Shown here: positions 9,287 through 20,103 of the stretch, piece after piece
Layout: the number at the start of each line of letters is the position of its first letter
Position numbering within the stretch: the stretch's first letter is position 1
Assembly (NCBI GenBank): GCA_030605095.1
Contig: JAUWBJ010000006.1
Coordinates: forward strand, 1-37,393
Source: Candidatus Omnitrophota bacterium
Lineage (GTDB): Bacteria > Omnitrophota > Gorgyraeia > JABMRN01 > RBG-13-46-9
DNA length: 37,393 nt
Reading direction: 5' to 3'
Made by a program: the position numbers and the translations under genes
The notes under the pieces: model-generated
The model's input: the letters and a program-made list of their open reading frames with translations, nothing else
Told to the model about the DNA's origin: nothing
The model's database searches: none

Positions 9287-10498
9287 ATGGCGAAGACGAT
9301 AAAAGAGATAAACGAGAGAATAAAGAAGGGTAAAGCTGTAGTTGTTACGGCTGAAGAAATAAGCGATATCGTTGATAGAAACGGCCCGAAAAAGGCGGCC
9401 GAGAAGGTCGATGTCGTTACAACAGGGACATTCGGCCCGATGTGCTCCAGCGGCGCCTATTTTAACACAGGCCATGTAAGACCTAAAATAAAATTGGGCG
9501 GGGGCGAGGTAACATTGAACGAAGTTGTCGCCTATCCAGGGTTTGCAGCGGTAGATATTTACATCGGAGCTTCGGCTTTACCTAAGGATGACCCGCGAAA
9601 CAAGGTTTTTCCCGGTAAGTTCGAATACGGCGGAGCCCACGTTATAGAAGATTTGGCGGCAGGAAAGGATATAAAACTCATCGCAACGGCATACGGAACC
9701 GACTGCTATCCGCGAAAGAAATTAGAGACCCTCATCAACATAAGAGATTTAAATGAAGCAGTTTTATTTAACCCGAGAAACAGTTATCAAAACTATAATG
9801 TTGCGGTAAACCTTAACAGGAAAAAGGCCATATATACATATATGGGAATCTTGAAGCCGGATTTAGGCAATGCCAATTACTGTTCTGCCGGGCAACTTTC
9901 CCCGCTTTTAAACGACCCTTTTTATAAAACCATCGGTATTGGCACAAGGATATTTTTAGGAGGGGGAACAGGTTATGTAACGTGGCAGGGAACGCAGCAT
10001 AACCCCGGCGTGAAACGAGGGCCTAACGGTATTCCCAGAGTGCCGGCAGGTACCATAGCAGTTATAGGCGATTTGAAAGGCATGAAAGCCCAGTGGTTGC
10101 GAGGGTCTTCCTTTGAAGGATACGGTGCAACGTTGACAGTAGGATTGGGTATACCTATACCGGTGCTTAACGAGGAAATAGCAAAATATACGGCGGTGAG
10201 GGACGAAGAAATCTATGCCCAGATAGTAGATTATTCTCATGACTACCCCCAGGGGGAATCCCGGTCTCTCGGCGAGGTAAATTATAAAACCCTGCGTTCG
10301 GGTTCGATAAAAGTGCGAGGTAAAAATGTACCCACAGCCTCGCTTTCCAGTTATGCGAAGGCAAGAGAAATAGCAGAAATCCTTAAAAACTGGATAGTAA
10401 AGGGAAAATTCCTTTTAACCGAACCCGTAGCCCCCTTGCCATCCGCGGAGTCGGGTATAATCTTCAAGCCCCTCAAAGAGCGCCCCATAAAAGAATAG
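9287..10498 (+). CDS. DUF39/HcyBio-family protein (homocysteine biosynthesis-associated)
   Basis: AKTIKEINERIKKGKAVVVTAEE...GTFGPMCSSGAYFNTGH...GYVTWQGTQHNPG..., a pattern typical of DUF39/HcyBio proteins. Confidence 0.85.
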   Translation: MAKTIKEINERIKKGKAVVVTAEEISDIVDRNGPKKAAEKVDVVTTGTFGPMCSSGAYFNTGHVRPKIKLGGGEVTLNEVVAYPGFAAVDIYIGASALPKDDPRNKVFPGKFEYGGAHVIEDLAAGKDIKLIATAYGTDCYPRKKLETLINIRDLNEAVLFNPRNSYQNYNVAVNLNRKKAIYTYMGILKPDLGNANYCSAGQLSPLLNDPFYKTIGIGTRIFLGGGTGYVTWQGTQHNPGVKRGPNGIPRVPAGTIAVIGDLKGMKAQWLRGSSFEGYGATLTVGLGIPIPVLNEEIAKYTAVRDEEIYAQIVDYSHDYPQGESRSLGEVNYKTLRSGSIKVRGKNVPTASLSSYAKAREIAEILKNWIVKGKFLLTEPVAPLPSAESGIIFKPLKERPIKE

Positions 10499-10519
10499 AC
10501 AGTAGACAGTAGGGAGAAC

Positions 10520-11206
10520 ATGGAAAACGTATCGTTTATAATGGCTTTTATAGCGGGGGTCGTTACGTTTTTGTCGCCGTGCGTGCTCCCGCTCATCCCG
10601 GCGTATATCTCTTATTTGACAGGGGTATCCTTCCATGAACTCTCCGGAGAGATTACAAAAACCGAGAGAAGGAAGATTAAGTTACTGACAATCACCCACT
10701 CCCTCGGTTTTATACTGGGATTTTCCGTTGTATTCGTTCTTTTAGGCGCAAGCGTTACATTCCTGGGAGGCCTTTTCCTTCAGCATCAATTACTGCTTAA
10801 GAAAATAGGCGGGGCGCTGATTATACTTTTTGCCCTTGTTATTATGGGCGTTATAAAATTGCCCATTCTGGCAAAAGAAAAGAAATTGGCCTATAAAAAA
10901 GAAGGGGTTTCTATTTTAGGTTCAATATTGGTTGGCGCAACGTTTGCTGCAGCGTGGACTCCCTGCATAGGGCCTATTCTCGGCTCAATCCTTATCTATG
11001 CCTCAAGCACCGCGAGCCTTAAAACAGGCATCAAATTACTTATTGCCTTCTCTCTGGGGCTTGGCTTTACGTTCTTTTTAGCGGCCCTTATAATAAATTC
11101 ATTTCTGGCTTATATCAAAAAGATAGAGAAGTATCTCAAGTGGATTACGATAGCCGCAGGCGTTATTCTTATAATCTTCGGGATTCTGCTATTGACAGGA
11201 GGATAA
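10520..11206 (+). CDS. ccdA: CcdA-family cytochrome c biogenesis/thiol transport protein
   Basis: GVVTFLSPCVLPLIPAYISYLTGVS and TFAAAWTPCIGPILGSIL (paired Pro-Cys motifs), ~6 TM helices. Confidence 0.93.
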   Translation: MENVSFIMAFIAGVVTFLSPCVLPLIPAYISYLTGVSFHELSGEITKTERRKIKLLTITHSLGFILGFSVVFVLLGASVTFLGGLFLQHQLLLKKIGGALIILFALVIMGVIKLPILAKEKKLAYKKEGVSILGSILVGATFAAAWTPCIGPILGSILIYASSTASLKTGIKLLIAFSLGLGFTFFLAALIINSFLAYIKKIEKYLKWITIAAGVILIIFGILLLTGG

Positions 11207-11209
11207 TAT

Positions 11210-11710
11210 ATGAGAGGAAAAACTTATTTTTTATTGTTAGTCTTTTTAGCGGCATTTTCAATCGGCTGCGGTAATATGCGAGCAGAGGTGCCCCAGTACG
11301 GCAAGGCCCTTGATTTTACGTTAGAAGACATAAATGGCGATGAGGTACGGCTCTCGGACTATTCGGGCAAGGTAATAATACTTAATTTCTTTGCTACATG
11401 GTGCCCTCCGTGCAGGGCGGAGATGCCCGATTTTAATCGGATACAGGAGGAATACAAAAACAACGTAAAGATAATCGCCGTAAATGTCGGCAGAGAGACC
11501 TTATCAAAGGTGCGGGGGTTTGTCGCTGATAACAATTTAACATTTACCATAGCAATGGATGACGGCACGGTAGGTGATTTATACGGACCGATACGCGGCA
11601 TTCCGGTTACGGTCATTATAGATAAGGATTTTAACATAGCCAGAAGATACGTGGGAATGAGGACAAAAGAGGTATTTGTCAAGGATATCGAAGAGAGCTT
11701 GAAAAAGTAG
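11210..11710 (+). CDS. TlpA/ResA-like thioredoxin-fold lipoprotein
   Basis: Lipobox-like LAAFSIGCG; NFFATWCPPCRAEMPDFN redox motif; adjacent to ccdA. Confidence 0.92.
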   Translation: MRGKTYFLLLVFLAAFSIGCGNMRAEVPQYGKALDFTLEDINGDEVRLSDYSGKVIILNFFATWCPPCRAEMPDFNRIQEEYKNNVKIIAVNVGRETLSKVRGFVADNNLTFTIAMDDGTVGDLYGPIRGIPVTVIIDKDFNIARRYVGMRTKEVFVKDIEESLKK

Positions 11711-11744
11711 TGGAAAAATCGAATAGTTTGGTGTATAATCTAAC

Positions 11745-12299
11745 GTGCATAAGACAAAAAAACAAATTAGAAAGGAGCTATTAAAGAAACTAAATAGCCA
11801 GGCAAGAGAAAAAGCATTAAAAAAGAGCAATATAATAAAAGAAAAGCTCTTTTCTCTGCCTGAATTTAAAAAATCGAAGTTTGTGATGCTTTACGCCTCG
11901 AAAAGTAACGAGGTAAACACCAAGAGCATAATCGATGAGGCGTTAAAGATGGGAAAGCGCGTGGTATTGCCACGCTGTACGAGTCAAAAAGGAATTGTTC
12001 CGAAGGAAATAAGGAATACACATACAGATCTGGAAAAAGGCATCTATGGAATACGCCAACCGCGAAAACGTCAGAAGAGCGTAGAATCCGGGAAGATAAA
12101 TCTGATTGTTGTTCCGGGGGTAGCATTTGACAAGAAAAATAGACGTCTTGGCAGGGGTAAAGGTTATTACGATAGGTTTCTAAAGAAGTTACCCCGGAAC
12201 AAAATTAGCGTTGGATTGGCGTTTAATTTCCAGATAGTAGAAAGCCTACCGGAAGACTCGCACGACATTCCCGTCTCAAAAGTCATCACTGACCGATAA
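11745..12299 (+). CDS. 5-formyltetrahydrofolate cyclo-ligase (GTG start)
   Basis: KKQIRKELLKKLNS..., VVPGVAFDKKNRRLGRGKGYYDRFL signature. Confidence 0.92.
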   Translation: MHKTKKQIRKELLKKLNSQAREKALKKSNIIKEKLFSLPEFKKSKFVMLYASKSNEVNTKSIIDEALKMGKRVVLPRCTSQKGIVPKEIRNTHTDLEKGIYGIRQPRKRQKSVESGKINLIVVPGVAFDKKNRRLGRGKGYYDRFLKKLPRNKISVGLAFNFQIVESLPEDSHDIPVSKVITDR

Positions 12300-12329
12300 A
12301 AATCACAAGAATATAAGGGGGTAATTCAA

Positions 12330-13898
12330 ATGGATAAGATTACTATTATCTATCTCGGATTCGGCGTCTTAGGCGCCCTTTTCTTTTTCTTCGTGGGGTA
12401 CGTGTTAAGAAAATACACTGCACGTATGAAGGTAAAACTCGCGGAGGAAAAGTCAAAGGCCATCATCGAGCAAGCCAAAAACGAAGCAGAATCCAGAAGG
12501 AGAGAAGCGCAGCTTGAGGCAAAAGACCTGCTCCTCAAGATGAGGTCTGAGTTCGAGAAGGACTCAAAAGAAAGGCGCAGAGAACTTGGGAAACTCGAAC
12601 AAAGGCTCACCGTGCGGGAAGAGAACTTAGATAGAAGAATAGACATGCTGGAGAGAAAAGAAAGAGATGTTGAATCAAGGCTACGGCATTTGCAGACGAA
12701 AGAAAAAGAAATGGAAGAAAAAGATAAAGCATTGTCCCGCCTTTATCAAGAAGAGAAAGAAAGGCTGCAGAGGATTTCCGGCATGACAGTGGATGAGGCC
12801 AAACGCATACTCTTGAAAAGGCTCGAGAACGACGTTAAGCAAGAATCGGCCTATATGGTAAAAAAGCTGCAAGAGGAGACCAGGGAAAAGGCCGATAAAG
12901 AAGCGCGTAAAATAGTAGGCCTTGCAATTCAGAAGTGCGCTGCGGACCACACTGTTGAGACGACCATAAGCGTTGTTAACCTTCCTAACGACGAGATGAA
13001 AGGCAGAATCATCGGAAGGGAAGGCAGAAACATTCGCGCCTTAGAGATGGCAACCGGCATAGATGTTATCATTGACGATACGCCCGAAGCGGTGATTCTA
13101 TCAGGATTTGATAAGGTAAGAAGGGAAGTCGCAAGAATTGCCCTGGGAAAATTGGTAGAAGACGGGAGGATTCATCCGGCACGAATTGAAGAGGTTGTAG
13201 CAAAAGTAAAAAAAGAAATGGAATCTACCATAAGAGAAGAAGGCGAGAAGGCGGTATTTGACGTGGGCCTGCACGGTATTCATCCGGAACTTGTTAAACT
13301 TCTCGGCCGGCTTAAATACAGGACGAGTTACGGCCAGAATGTCTTGCAGCACTCAAAAGAAGTTGCGTATATTATGGGGGTTATGGCAGGCGAACTTAAG
13401 CTGGATTTTAACCTTGCAAAACGTATAGGTTTGTTGCATGATATTGGAAAGGCAGTAACCCACGAGGTTGAGGGCTCGCACGCAAAAATCGGCGCTGACA
13501 TAGCAAGAAAATTCAATGAATCCGAGACCATCATTCACGCTATAGAGGCTCACCACGAGGATGTGGAAGCAAAAACCCTTTTGGCGGTGCTGGTTCAGGC
13601 GGCAGATGCAGTAAGCGCCACAAGGCCGGGAGCCAGAAGGGAGACGCTAGAGAGGTATATCAAACGTCTGGAGAAGTTGGAGTCGATAGCGGACTCTTTT
13701 GAAGGTGTTGAAAAGGCATATGCCATTCAAGCCGGAAGGGAAATACGCATTATGGTGAAGCCGGAGAGGCTGGATGACGCGCAAGCCGCGGTCCTGGCAA
13801 GGGATATTAAAAAGAAGATTGAAGAAGGCCTGGAATACCCCGGCCAGATTAAGGTAATGGCGATACGGGAAACTAGAGCAATCGAGTACGCGAAATGA
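12330..13898 (+). CDS. rny: Ribonuclease Y
   Basis: N-terminal TM, long coiled coil, KH domain ([41 protein letters not shown]), HD domain ([25 protein letters not shown]). Confidence 0.97.
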   Translation: MDKITIIYLGFGVLGALFFFFVGYVLRKYTARMKVKLAEEKSKAIIEQAKNEAESRRREAQLEAKDLLLKMRSEFEKDSKERRRELGKLEQRLTVREENLDRRIDMLERKERDVESRLRHLQTKEKEMEEKDKALSRLYQEEKERLQRISGMTVDEAKRILLKRLENDVKQESAYMVKKLQEETREKADKEARKIVGLAIQKCAADHTVETTISVVNLPNDEMKGRIIGREGRNIRALEMATGIDVIIDDTPEAVILSGFDKVRREVARIALGKLVEDGRIHPARIEEVVAKVKKEMESTIREEGEKAVFDVGLHGIHPELVKLLGRLKYRTSYGQNVLQHSKEVAYIMGVMAGELKLDFNLAKRIGLLHDIGKAVTHEVEGSHAKIGADIARKFNESETIIHAIEAHHEDVEAKTLLAVLVQAADAVSATRPGARRETLERYIKRLEKLESIADSFEGVEKAYAIQAGREIRIMVKPERLDDAQAAVLARDIKKKIEEGLEYPGQIKVMAIRETRAIEYAK

Positions 13899-14680
13899 AG
13901 TTACTATTCATCGGCGATATAGTAGGTGAGCCGGGCAGGGAAGCCATAAAGGCGCTTTTGCCGGGCCTTGTTAAGAAGAACGGAATAAATTGTGTTATAG
14001 CGAATGCTGAAAACTCTGCGGGCGGAAGCGGAATCACGCCCCCGATAGCCAAAGAACTTAAAGGCTATAACCTCGACGTTATTACAAGCGGCGACCATAT
14101 CTGGAAGAGAAGAGAAATAATAGAAATCCTTGATAGAGAGCAAACGATTTTGAGGCCGCTAAATTACCCTAAAGAGACACCGGGGTTTGGCTCTACTATT
14201 ATTGAACTCGCAGGACATGCCGTGAAAATCGGCGTGGTGAATCTCGTCGGCCGGGTTTTTATGCAGGCAGTGGAGTGCCCCTTCAGGACCTCTCGCGAAG
14301 AGATCGGCAGGATGAGGAAGATTACACCCAATATTTTTGTAGATATACACGCTGAAGCGACGAGTGAAAAAATAGCCTTAGGCTGGTACCTGGACGGGCT
14401 CGTTACGGCGGTTATGGGGACACATACACACGTTCAGACAGCCGATGAGAAAATCCTTCCGGAAGGCTCAGCCTATATAACTGACGTCGGGATGACAGGG
14501 CCTTTTGATTCGGTAATAGGCAGAAAAAAAGAGCAGATTCTTACCCGTTTTATTACGCAGATGCCGGCAAGATTTCAGATGGCAGATGCCGATATATGGC
14601 TCAATGCCGTTGTTATAGATTTTGACGAAAAGACCGGAAAGGCAAATTCTATCGAAAGGGTTCAGAAGAAATATAAATGA
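13895..14680 (+). CDS. ymdB: YmdB/TIGR00282-family metallophosphoesterase
   Basis: [23 protein letters not shown]...[16 protein letters not shown]...[10 protein letters not shown]...[14 protein letters not shown]; directly downstream of rny. Confidence 0.94.
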   Translation: MKLLFIGDIVGEPGREAIKALLPGLVKKNGINCVIANAENSAGGSGITPPIAKELKGYNLDVITSGDHIWKRREIIEILDREQTILRPLNYPKETPGFGSTIIELAGHAVKIGVVNLVGRVFMQAVECPFRTSREEIGRMRKITPNIFVDIHAEATSEKIALGWYLDGLVTAVMGTHTHVQTADEKILPEGSAYITDVGMTGPFDSVIGRKKEQILTRFITQMPARFQMADADIWLNAVVIDFDEKTGKANSIERVQKKYK

Positions 14681-14681
14681 A

Positions 14682-15890
14682 ATGAAGACCATAGAGGAAA
14701 AGCGCATATACACCGTAAGCGAGATTACGCGCGATATTCGTGTTGTTCTTGAAGATACGTTTGGTACCGTATGGGTTGAAGGAGAGGTATCCAATTTCAT
14801 CCACCACACCTCCGGCCACATGTATTTTAGCATAAAAGACAAGGGAAGCGTTTTATCCTGCGCCCTGTTCAGAAGGGTAAGCGCCAATTTGAAATTTGAA
14901 ATAAAAAACGGCATGCAGGTTTTGTGCTTTGGCAAAATCACCGTCTATGACAAAAGGGGCCAGTACCAGCTCATTGTAGAGGAGGTTGAGCCGAAGGGCG
15001 CCGGCGCGCTTCAGGTTGCGTTCGAGCAATTAAAAGAGAAATTAAGAAAAGAAAAATTATTTGATGAGACCCACAAAATCCCCATTCCTTATTTGCCGCA
15101 GCGTGTAGGCGTTATTACCTCGCCGACAGGAGCGGCTGTAAGGGACATACTTAATGTCGCCAAAAGAAGGTTTTCCAACATCGAGATTATCTTAAATCCC
15201 GTAAGGGTGCAGGGTGACCTGGCAAAGGGCGAGATTGTTGAGGCCCTGGACTTATTTAACGCGCTTCTGAATGTTGACGTTATTATATTAGGCCGCGGGG
15301 GCGGAAGCTTGGAAGATCTATGGCCTTTTAACGAAGAAATAGTCGCAAGGGCCATTTACCGCTCGGAAATACCGGTTATCAGCGCCGTCGGCCATGAGAT
15401 AGACTGGACCATAAGCGATTTCGTATCTGATTTCAGGGCGCCCACGCCTTCGGCAGCAGCAGAACTTGTTATTCCCAAAAAAGAGGACCTTGTTGCGCTG
15501 TTAAAAGGATTTTCGGAACGCATGAAGGCGACACTTATTTCTAAGCTGGATTTTTTAAGCGAGAGATTAAAGGCGTTGGAGGCCAGGTACGTCTTTAGGA
15601 AGCCTTTTAACATTGTCCTTCAATATGAACAGGAAATAGACGACCTCGCGCAAGCGCTCGCCTTAAAAGGCGGATTTGTTGTAAAATTTAAGAAAGAAGC
15701 ATTAAATACATTAGCCGGCAAATTAGATGCTTTAAGCCCTTTAGCTATCCTTAATCGCGGTTACAGCATTACATTCAAAGCAAAAGACGGAAAGATTATG
15801 AAAGACACAAGCGGTTTGAAAAAGAAAGAGCTTATTAAAACGAGATTAGCCAAGGGAGAAATAATTAGTAGAATCGAGGAGGCAAAATAA
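14682..15890 (+). CDS. xseA: Exodeoxyribonuclease VII large subunit
   Basis: [81 protein letters not shown]. Start taken at 14682, not 14622. Confidence 0.95.
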   Translation: MKTIEEKRIYTVSEITRDIRVVLEDTFGTVWVEGEVSNFIHHTSGHMYFSIKDKGSVLSCALFRRVSANLKFEIKNGMQVLCFGKITVYDKRGQYQLIVEEVEPKGAGALQVAFEQLKEKLRKEKLFDETHKIPIPYLPQRVGVITSPTGAAVRDILNVAKRRFSNIEIILNPVRVQGDLAKGEIVEALDLFNALLNVDVIILGRGGGSLEDLWPFNEEIVARAIYRSEIPVISAVGHEIDWTISDFVSDFRAPTPSAAAELVIPKKEDLVALLKGFSERMKATLISKLDFLSERLKALEARYVFRKPFNIVLQYEQEIDDLAQALALKGGFVVKFKKEALNTLAGKLDALSPLAILNRGYSITFKAKDGKIMKDTSGLKKKELIKTRLAKGEIISRIEEAK

Positions 15891-16120
15891 TGGAGACAAA
15901 ATTCGAAGAAGCATTAAAAAAGCTGGAGGAGATAGTCGGTCAGCTCGAGAGCGGGGACGTTTCACTGGAGGCATCTCTGGCAAAATACGAAGAAGGGGTA
16001 AAGCTGGTAAAGCTCTGCCAGAAGAAACTGGAAGTCGCAAAGAAGAAAATAGAAATCCTTGTAAAGACAAAAGACGGAAAGATTAAAATAGAGCCGTTTG
16101 AGACAAAAAGTGAAAAATAG
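15890..16120 (+). CDS. xseB: Exodeoxyribonuclease VII small subunit
   Basis: [58 protein letters not shown] overlap with xseA. Confidence 0.95.
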   Translation: METKFEEALKKLEEIVGQLESGDVSLEASLAKYEEGVKLVKLCQKKLEVAKKKIEILVKTKDGKIKIEPFETKSEK

Positions 16121-16928
16121 AATCGCCGTAGAACGGGATAGAATACTGATAAACAGTGCCTTGAGGAGATATTTAACTAGGCTTAAAGGCCCGCGTATTC
16201 TTCGGAAAGCCATGGAATACGCTATTTTTAGCGGAGGCAAAAGATTAAGGCCTGTATTGACACTCGAAAGCTCGAGGGCCTTAAACGGCGATATAAAAAA
16301 AGCACTGCCTTTTGCGTGCGCTATTGAATTTGTCCACAATTTTTCTTTAATTCACGATGACCTCCCGGCTATGGATAACGATGACACAAGAAGAGGCAAA
16401 CCTACCTGCCACAAGAAATTTGGCGAGGACCTGGCAATACTTGCCGGAGACGCGCTTCTTAATCTCGCTTTCGGGATATTATCAAACTTAAAAGAGAATA
16501 AAGTCCTGGAAGCCACTTCTCTTCTATCAGACGCTATCGGCGTTGAAAATATGATAGGCGGGCAAGTATTAGACGTGACCCATAGAAGAGGCTTTAAGGG
16601 GAACAAAAGATTTAGAAATAAAATTAACCGCATGAAAACGGCTGCTTTAATGGCTATTTCATGTAAGGCCGGCGCGCTGACAGCCGAAGCCAAGCCACGG
16701 CATATAAAAAGAATGTATGAATTCGGAATAAATTTGGGGCTTGGTTTTCAAATCGCCGACGATATTAAGGATTCCCGGCACAGCGCATCCACGTTGGGCA
16801 GGATGAAAAAAGAAGCGAAATCTTTTATTTCAAAAGCGGAAAGATACCTTGAGCCCTTCAAGAAAAGGGCCGATATTTTAAGGTATATAGCAGATAGTAT
16901 ACTGGAGAGAATAGCGAATAGCGAGTAG
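16098..16928 (+). CDS. ispA: Polyprenyl (farnesyl/geranylgeranyl) diphosphate synthase
   Basis: FSGGKRLRP, first Asp-rich motif [19 protein letters not shown], second motif FQIADDIKD; precedes dxs. Confidence 0.92.
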   Translation: MRQKVKNRIAVERDRILINSALRRYLTRLKGPRILRKAMEYAIFSGGKRLRPVLTLESSRALNGDIKKALPFACAIEFVHNFSLIHDDLPAMDNDDTRRGKPTCHKKFGEDLAILAGDALLNLAFGILSNLKENKVLEATSLLSDAIGVENMIGGQVLDVTHRRGFKGNKRFRNKINRMKTAALMAISCKAGALTAEAKPRHIKRMYEFGINLGLGFQIADDIKDSRHSASTLGRMKKEAKSFISKAERYLEPFKKRADILRYIADSILERIANSE

Positions 16929-16932
16929 CGAG

Positions 16933-18810
16933 ATGGAGAGATTCCTTGATAGAATAAAATCGCCCGATGACCTGAAAAAAATCCCTATCGGGGATTTACC
17001 TCTTTTAGCCAAGGAAATAAGAAAGCGCATTATCGATGTTGTCTCCAAGACAGGGGGGCACCTGGCCTCGAGCCTTGGCGCGGTGGAACTCGCGATTTCC
17101 CTGCATTACTGTTTCGACATGCCGCGCGATAAAATAATCTGGGATGTCGGGCATCAATCCTATCCCCACAAAATATTAACCGGAAGAGCCGACACTTTCG
17201 ATACATTGAGGCAACTTGGGGGTATAAGCGGCTTCCCATCCAGAGGGGAGAGCGAATACGACATATTTACATGCGGGCATAGCGCGACGTCTATTTCTAC
17301 GGCCCTCGGATTGTCTTGCGCAAGAGACCTGAAGAGTGAGGCATGGAAAGTAATTGCAGTTATAGGGGATGCCTCTTTGGCTAACGGCATGGCTTTGGAA
17401 GCGCTTAATCACGCCGGGCACCTGAGGAAAGACCTCGTCGTTGTTCTGAACGATAACGAGCTTTCCATTTCCAGGAGCGTCGGCGCATTAGCGAGGTATT
17501 TAAACAGAATTATGACAAACCCTCTGTATAACAGGGTAAGACGCCAGATGCAAATTCTGGTTAAACGAATCCCTGTATTCGGTTTTAAGACTTTCAGGAC
17601 AGCGAGGAAATTAGAAGAAGCTTTAAAGAATCTGTTGATACCGGGAATGTTCTTTGAGGGATTTGGCTTCAGGTATTTTGGGCCCATTGACGGACATGAT
17701 ATAAACGGGTTAATTACTACGTTTAGAAATCTCCGCGCTTTAAGAGAACCCATAATCGTGCATGTGATTACAAAAAAAGGCAAGGGTTACCGATTTGCGG
17801 AGGAAAGGCCGAGTTTCTTTCATAGCGTGCAGCCCTTTGAGATAGATACGGGAAAACTTTTAGATAGGAAAGTAACCAAAAGTTTTACCGAGATTTTCTC
17901 TGATAAGATTGTAGAACTTGCCAGAAAAGACGCGAAAATCGTGGCCATAACAGCCGCCATGCCGGACGGAACCGGGCTTTCAAGGTTTTCCCAGGAATTC
18001 CCGAATAGGTTCTATGATGTAGGTATAGCTGAAGGGCACGCTATTAGCTTCAGCGCAGGGCTGGCCCAGCAAGGCTTTAAACCAATCATAGCTATTTATT
18101 CTACATTTTTGCAAAGAGGATACGACCAGATTATGCACGATGTGAGTTTACAGAATTTGCCCGTTATTTTTTGCATTGACCGCGCAGGAATAGTCGGAGA
18201 AGACGGCCCGACCCACCATGGCGTATTCGATATCGCTTATTTAAGGCATATTCCAAACCTTGTGATAATGGCGCCGAGGGATGGTTTTGAGCTCGAGGCA
18301 ATGCTTGAAGTTGCGGTAACTTTAAAGAGGCCCGTAGCGATAAGGTACCCGAAAGGGGATTGCCAGTCGCATCTTTCAGGATCGAGCTTTCATAAAATTG
18401 AATTGGGCAAATCAGAGCTTTTAAGAGAAGGAAATGACATAGCTATTTTCGCTATAGGGAACATGGTTTCTATCGCCATAAAGGTAGCGGACCTTCTATC
18501 TCCCGACGGAATACAAGCAACGGTTGTTAACTCAAGATTTGTGAAACCGCTGGATAAAGATATAATCGAGGATGTAACAAGGCGCATCAAGAGGGTAGTA
18601 ACGTTGGAAGAAGGCATTGCAAGAGGCGGATTCGGAAGCGCAATCTTAGAGTTCTTTGAAAGAGAAAATATCAAAGGCGTAAAGGTAGAAAGAATAGGGC
18701 TGCCCGACCACTTCATCGCACATGGCAAAAGAGAGGAACTTCTAAAAGAATATCATCTCACCGCAGACGAGATTTGCGAGACGATAAAGAAAGAGTTTTT
18801 TGAAAAATAA
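16933..18810 (+). CDS. dxs: 1-deoxy-D-xylulose-5-phosphate synthase
   Basis: IWDVGHQSYPHKILTGR, VIGDASLANGMALEALNHAG, DRAGIVGEDGPTHHGVFDIAYLRHIPN, full-length transketolase-like protein. Confidence 0.97.
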   Translation: MERFLDRIKSPDDLKKIPIGDLPLLAKEIRKRIIDVVSKTGGHLASSLGAVELAISLHYCFDMPRDKIIWDVGHQSYPHKILTGRADTFDTLRQLGGISGFPSRGESEYDIFTCGHSATSISTALGLSCARDLKSEAWKVIAVIGDASLANGMALEALNHAGHLRKDLVVVLNDNELSISRSVGALARYLNRIMTNPLYNRVRRQMQILVKRIPVFGFKTFRTARKLEEALKNLLIPGMFFEGFGFRYFGPIDGHDINGLITTFRNLRALREPIIVHVITKKGKGYRFAEERPSFFHSVQPFEIDTGKLLDRKVTKSFTEIFSDKIVELARKDAKIVAITAAMPDGTGLSRFSQEFPNRFYDVGIAEGHAISFSAGLAQQGFKPIIAIYSTFLQRGYDQIMHDVSLQNLPVIFCIDRAGIVGEDGPTHHGVFDIAYLRHIPNLVIMAPRDGFELEAMLEVAVTLKRPVAIRYPKGDCQSHLSGSSFHKIELGKSELLREGNDIAIFAIGNMVSIAIKVADLLSPDGIQATVVNSRFVKPLDKDIIEDVTRRIKRVVTLEEGIARGGFGSAILEFFERENIKGVKVERIGLPDHFIAHGKREELLKEYHLTADEICETIKKEFFEK

Positions 18811-18817
18811 TTTAAAT

Positions 18818-19021
18818 ATGGCGAAAATCAACATCAACAAAGACAAGTGCAAAGGTTGTATGCTTTGCGTATCCGTGTGCCAACAGGACCTTATCGTTAA
18901 GTCTAAAAAGCTGAATACGCGGGGCGTCCATTGCGTGGAATTTAGGAACGAGCAAAAATGCACAGGTTGCGGTATGTGCGCCGTAATTTGCCCGGATGTA
19001 TGTATCGAGGTGTATAGGTGA
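18818..19021 (+). CDS. korD: 4Fe-4S ferredoxin subunit (delta) of 2-oxoacid:ferredoxin oxidoreductase
   Basis: Two CxxCxxCxxxC clusters (CKGCMLCVSVC, CTGCGMCAVICP) at the head of the kor-like operon. Confidence 0.85.
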   Translation: MAKININKDKCKGCMLCVSVCQQDLIVKSKKLNTRGVHCVEFRNEQKCTGCGMCAVICPDVCIEVYR

Positions 19022-20100
19022 AGAAATCCAAAATCCAAAATCCGAAATCCAAAACCAAGAGAATACTCATCACCGGCAATGAAGCGTGTGGCGAGGGGGC
19101 TATCCAGGCAGGGTGCCGTTTTTACGCGGGATACCCCATTACGCCGCAGAACGAATTGACGGCGTATATGTCTAAAAGAATGGATGAAGTTGACGGTATC
19201 TTTATACAGGCCGAAAGCGAACTCGCTGCCATAAATATGGTTTTCGGTGCATCCGTAACCGGAGCCAGGGCATTGACAACATCTTCGAGCCCCGGAATAA
19301 GTTTAAAACAGGAAGGTATATCTTATCTTGCGGGATGCGAACTGCCGGCTGTTATTGTTAATATTATGAGAGGGGGGCCCGGACTCGGCAACATTGCCCC
19401 GAGCCAGTCAGATTATTTTCAAGCTACAAAAGGCGGCGGCCACGGAGATTATCACTCAGTTGTTTTAGGGCCGGCATCCTGTCAGGAGATGTTCGATTTT
19501 ACCCGTATGGCCTTCGATATTGCGGATAGATACAGAAACACTGTCATCATATTGGGCGATGGCATACTTGGCCAGATGATGGAACCCGTGATAATAAATC
19601 CGAGATCCCAAATCCGAAATCCGAAGAAGTGGGCGCTTACAGGGTGTAAAAACAGAAAGCCGAATATCATAAGGTCTTTACTTTTGAAACAAGGCGCGCT
19701 GGAGGAGTTTAACAGGAAACTCCAGAAAAAATATGATTTGATAAAAAGGAACGAAATTAGATTTGAGAAATACAGGACAGAAGACGCCGAAATAATAATC
19801 GTTGCCTACGGCACCTCAAGCCGTATTTCGAGAGCCTGCGTAAATAGATTGAGAAAAGACAAAATAAAGGCAGGGCTGTTCCGCCCGATAAGCCTCTGGC
19901 CTTTTCCGTATAACGCCTTGAAATCGCAGGATAAAGGCAAGACAAAATTTTTAGTAGTGGAAATGAGCATGGGCCAGATGCTTGAGGATGTTAGACTTGC
20001 TATCCAGGACGATAAAAGAGTTCATTTTTACGGTAGAACAGGCGGCAGCGTTCCGAGCGAAGAAGAAATTATTGGGAAAGCTGTAAGCTGTAAGTTATAA
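19018..20100 (+). CDS. korA: 2-oxoacid:ferredoxin oxidoreductase alpha subunit (GTG start)
   Basis: GNEACGEGAIQAGCRFYAGYPITPQNELTAYM, TSSSPGISLKQEGISYLAGCELPAVIVNIMRGGPG; overlaps ferredoxin stop. Confidence 0.9.
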   Translation: MKKSKIQNPKSKTKRILITGNEACGEGAIQAGCRFYAGYPITPQNELTAYMSKRMDEVDGIFIQAESELAAINMVFGASVTGARALTTSSSPGISLKQEGISYLAGCELPAVIVNIMRGGPGLGNIAPSQSDYFQATKGGGHGDYHSVVLGPASCQEMFDFTRMAFDIADRYRNTVIILGDGILGQMMEPVIINPRSQIRNPKKWALTGCKNRKPNIIRSLLLKQGALEEFNRKLQKKYDLIKRNEIRFEKYRTEDAEIIIVAYGTSSRISRACVNRLRKDKIKAGLFRPISLWPFPYNALKSQDKGKTKFLVVEMSMGQMLEDVRLAIQDDKRVHFYGRTGGSVPSEEEIIGKAVSCKL

Positions 20101-20103
20101 GTT

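Noticed and set aside
12330-12960. Coiled-coil of RNase Y as an unusual fusion
   Set aside because: A TM plus coiled-coil N-terminus is the normal RNase Y architecture.
14622-14681. Upstream xseA start overlapping ymdB by ~60 bp
   Set aside because: The extension [20 protein letters not shown] is not conserved-looking; ATG 14682 precedes the typical XseA N-terminus.
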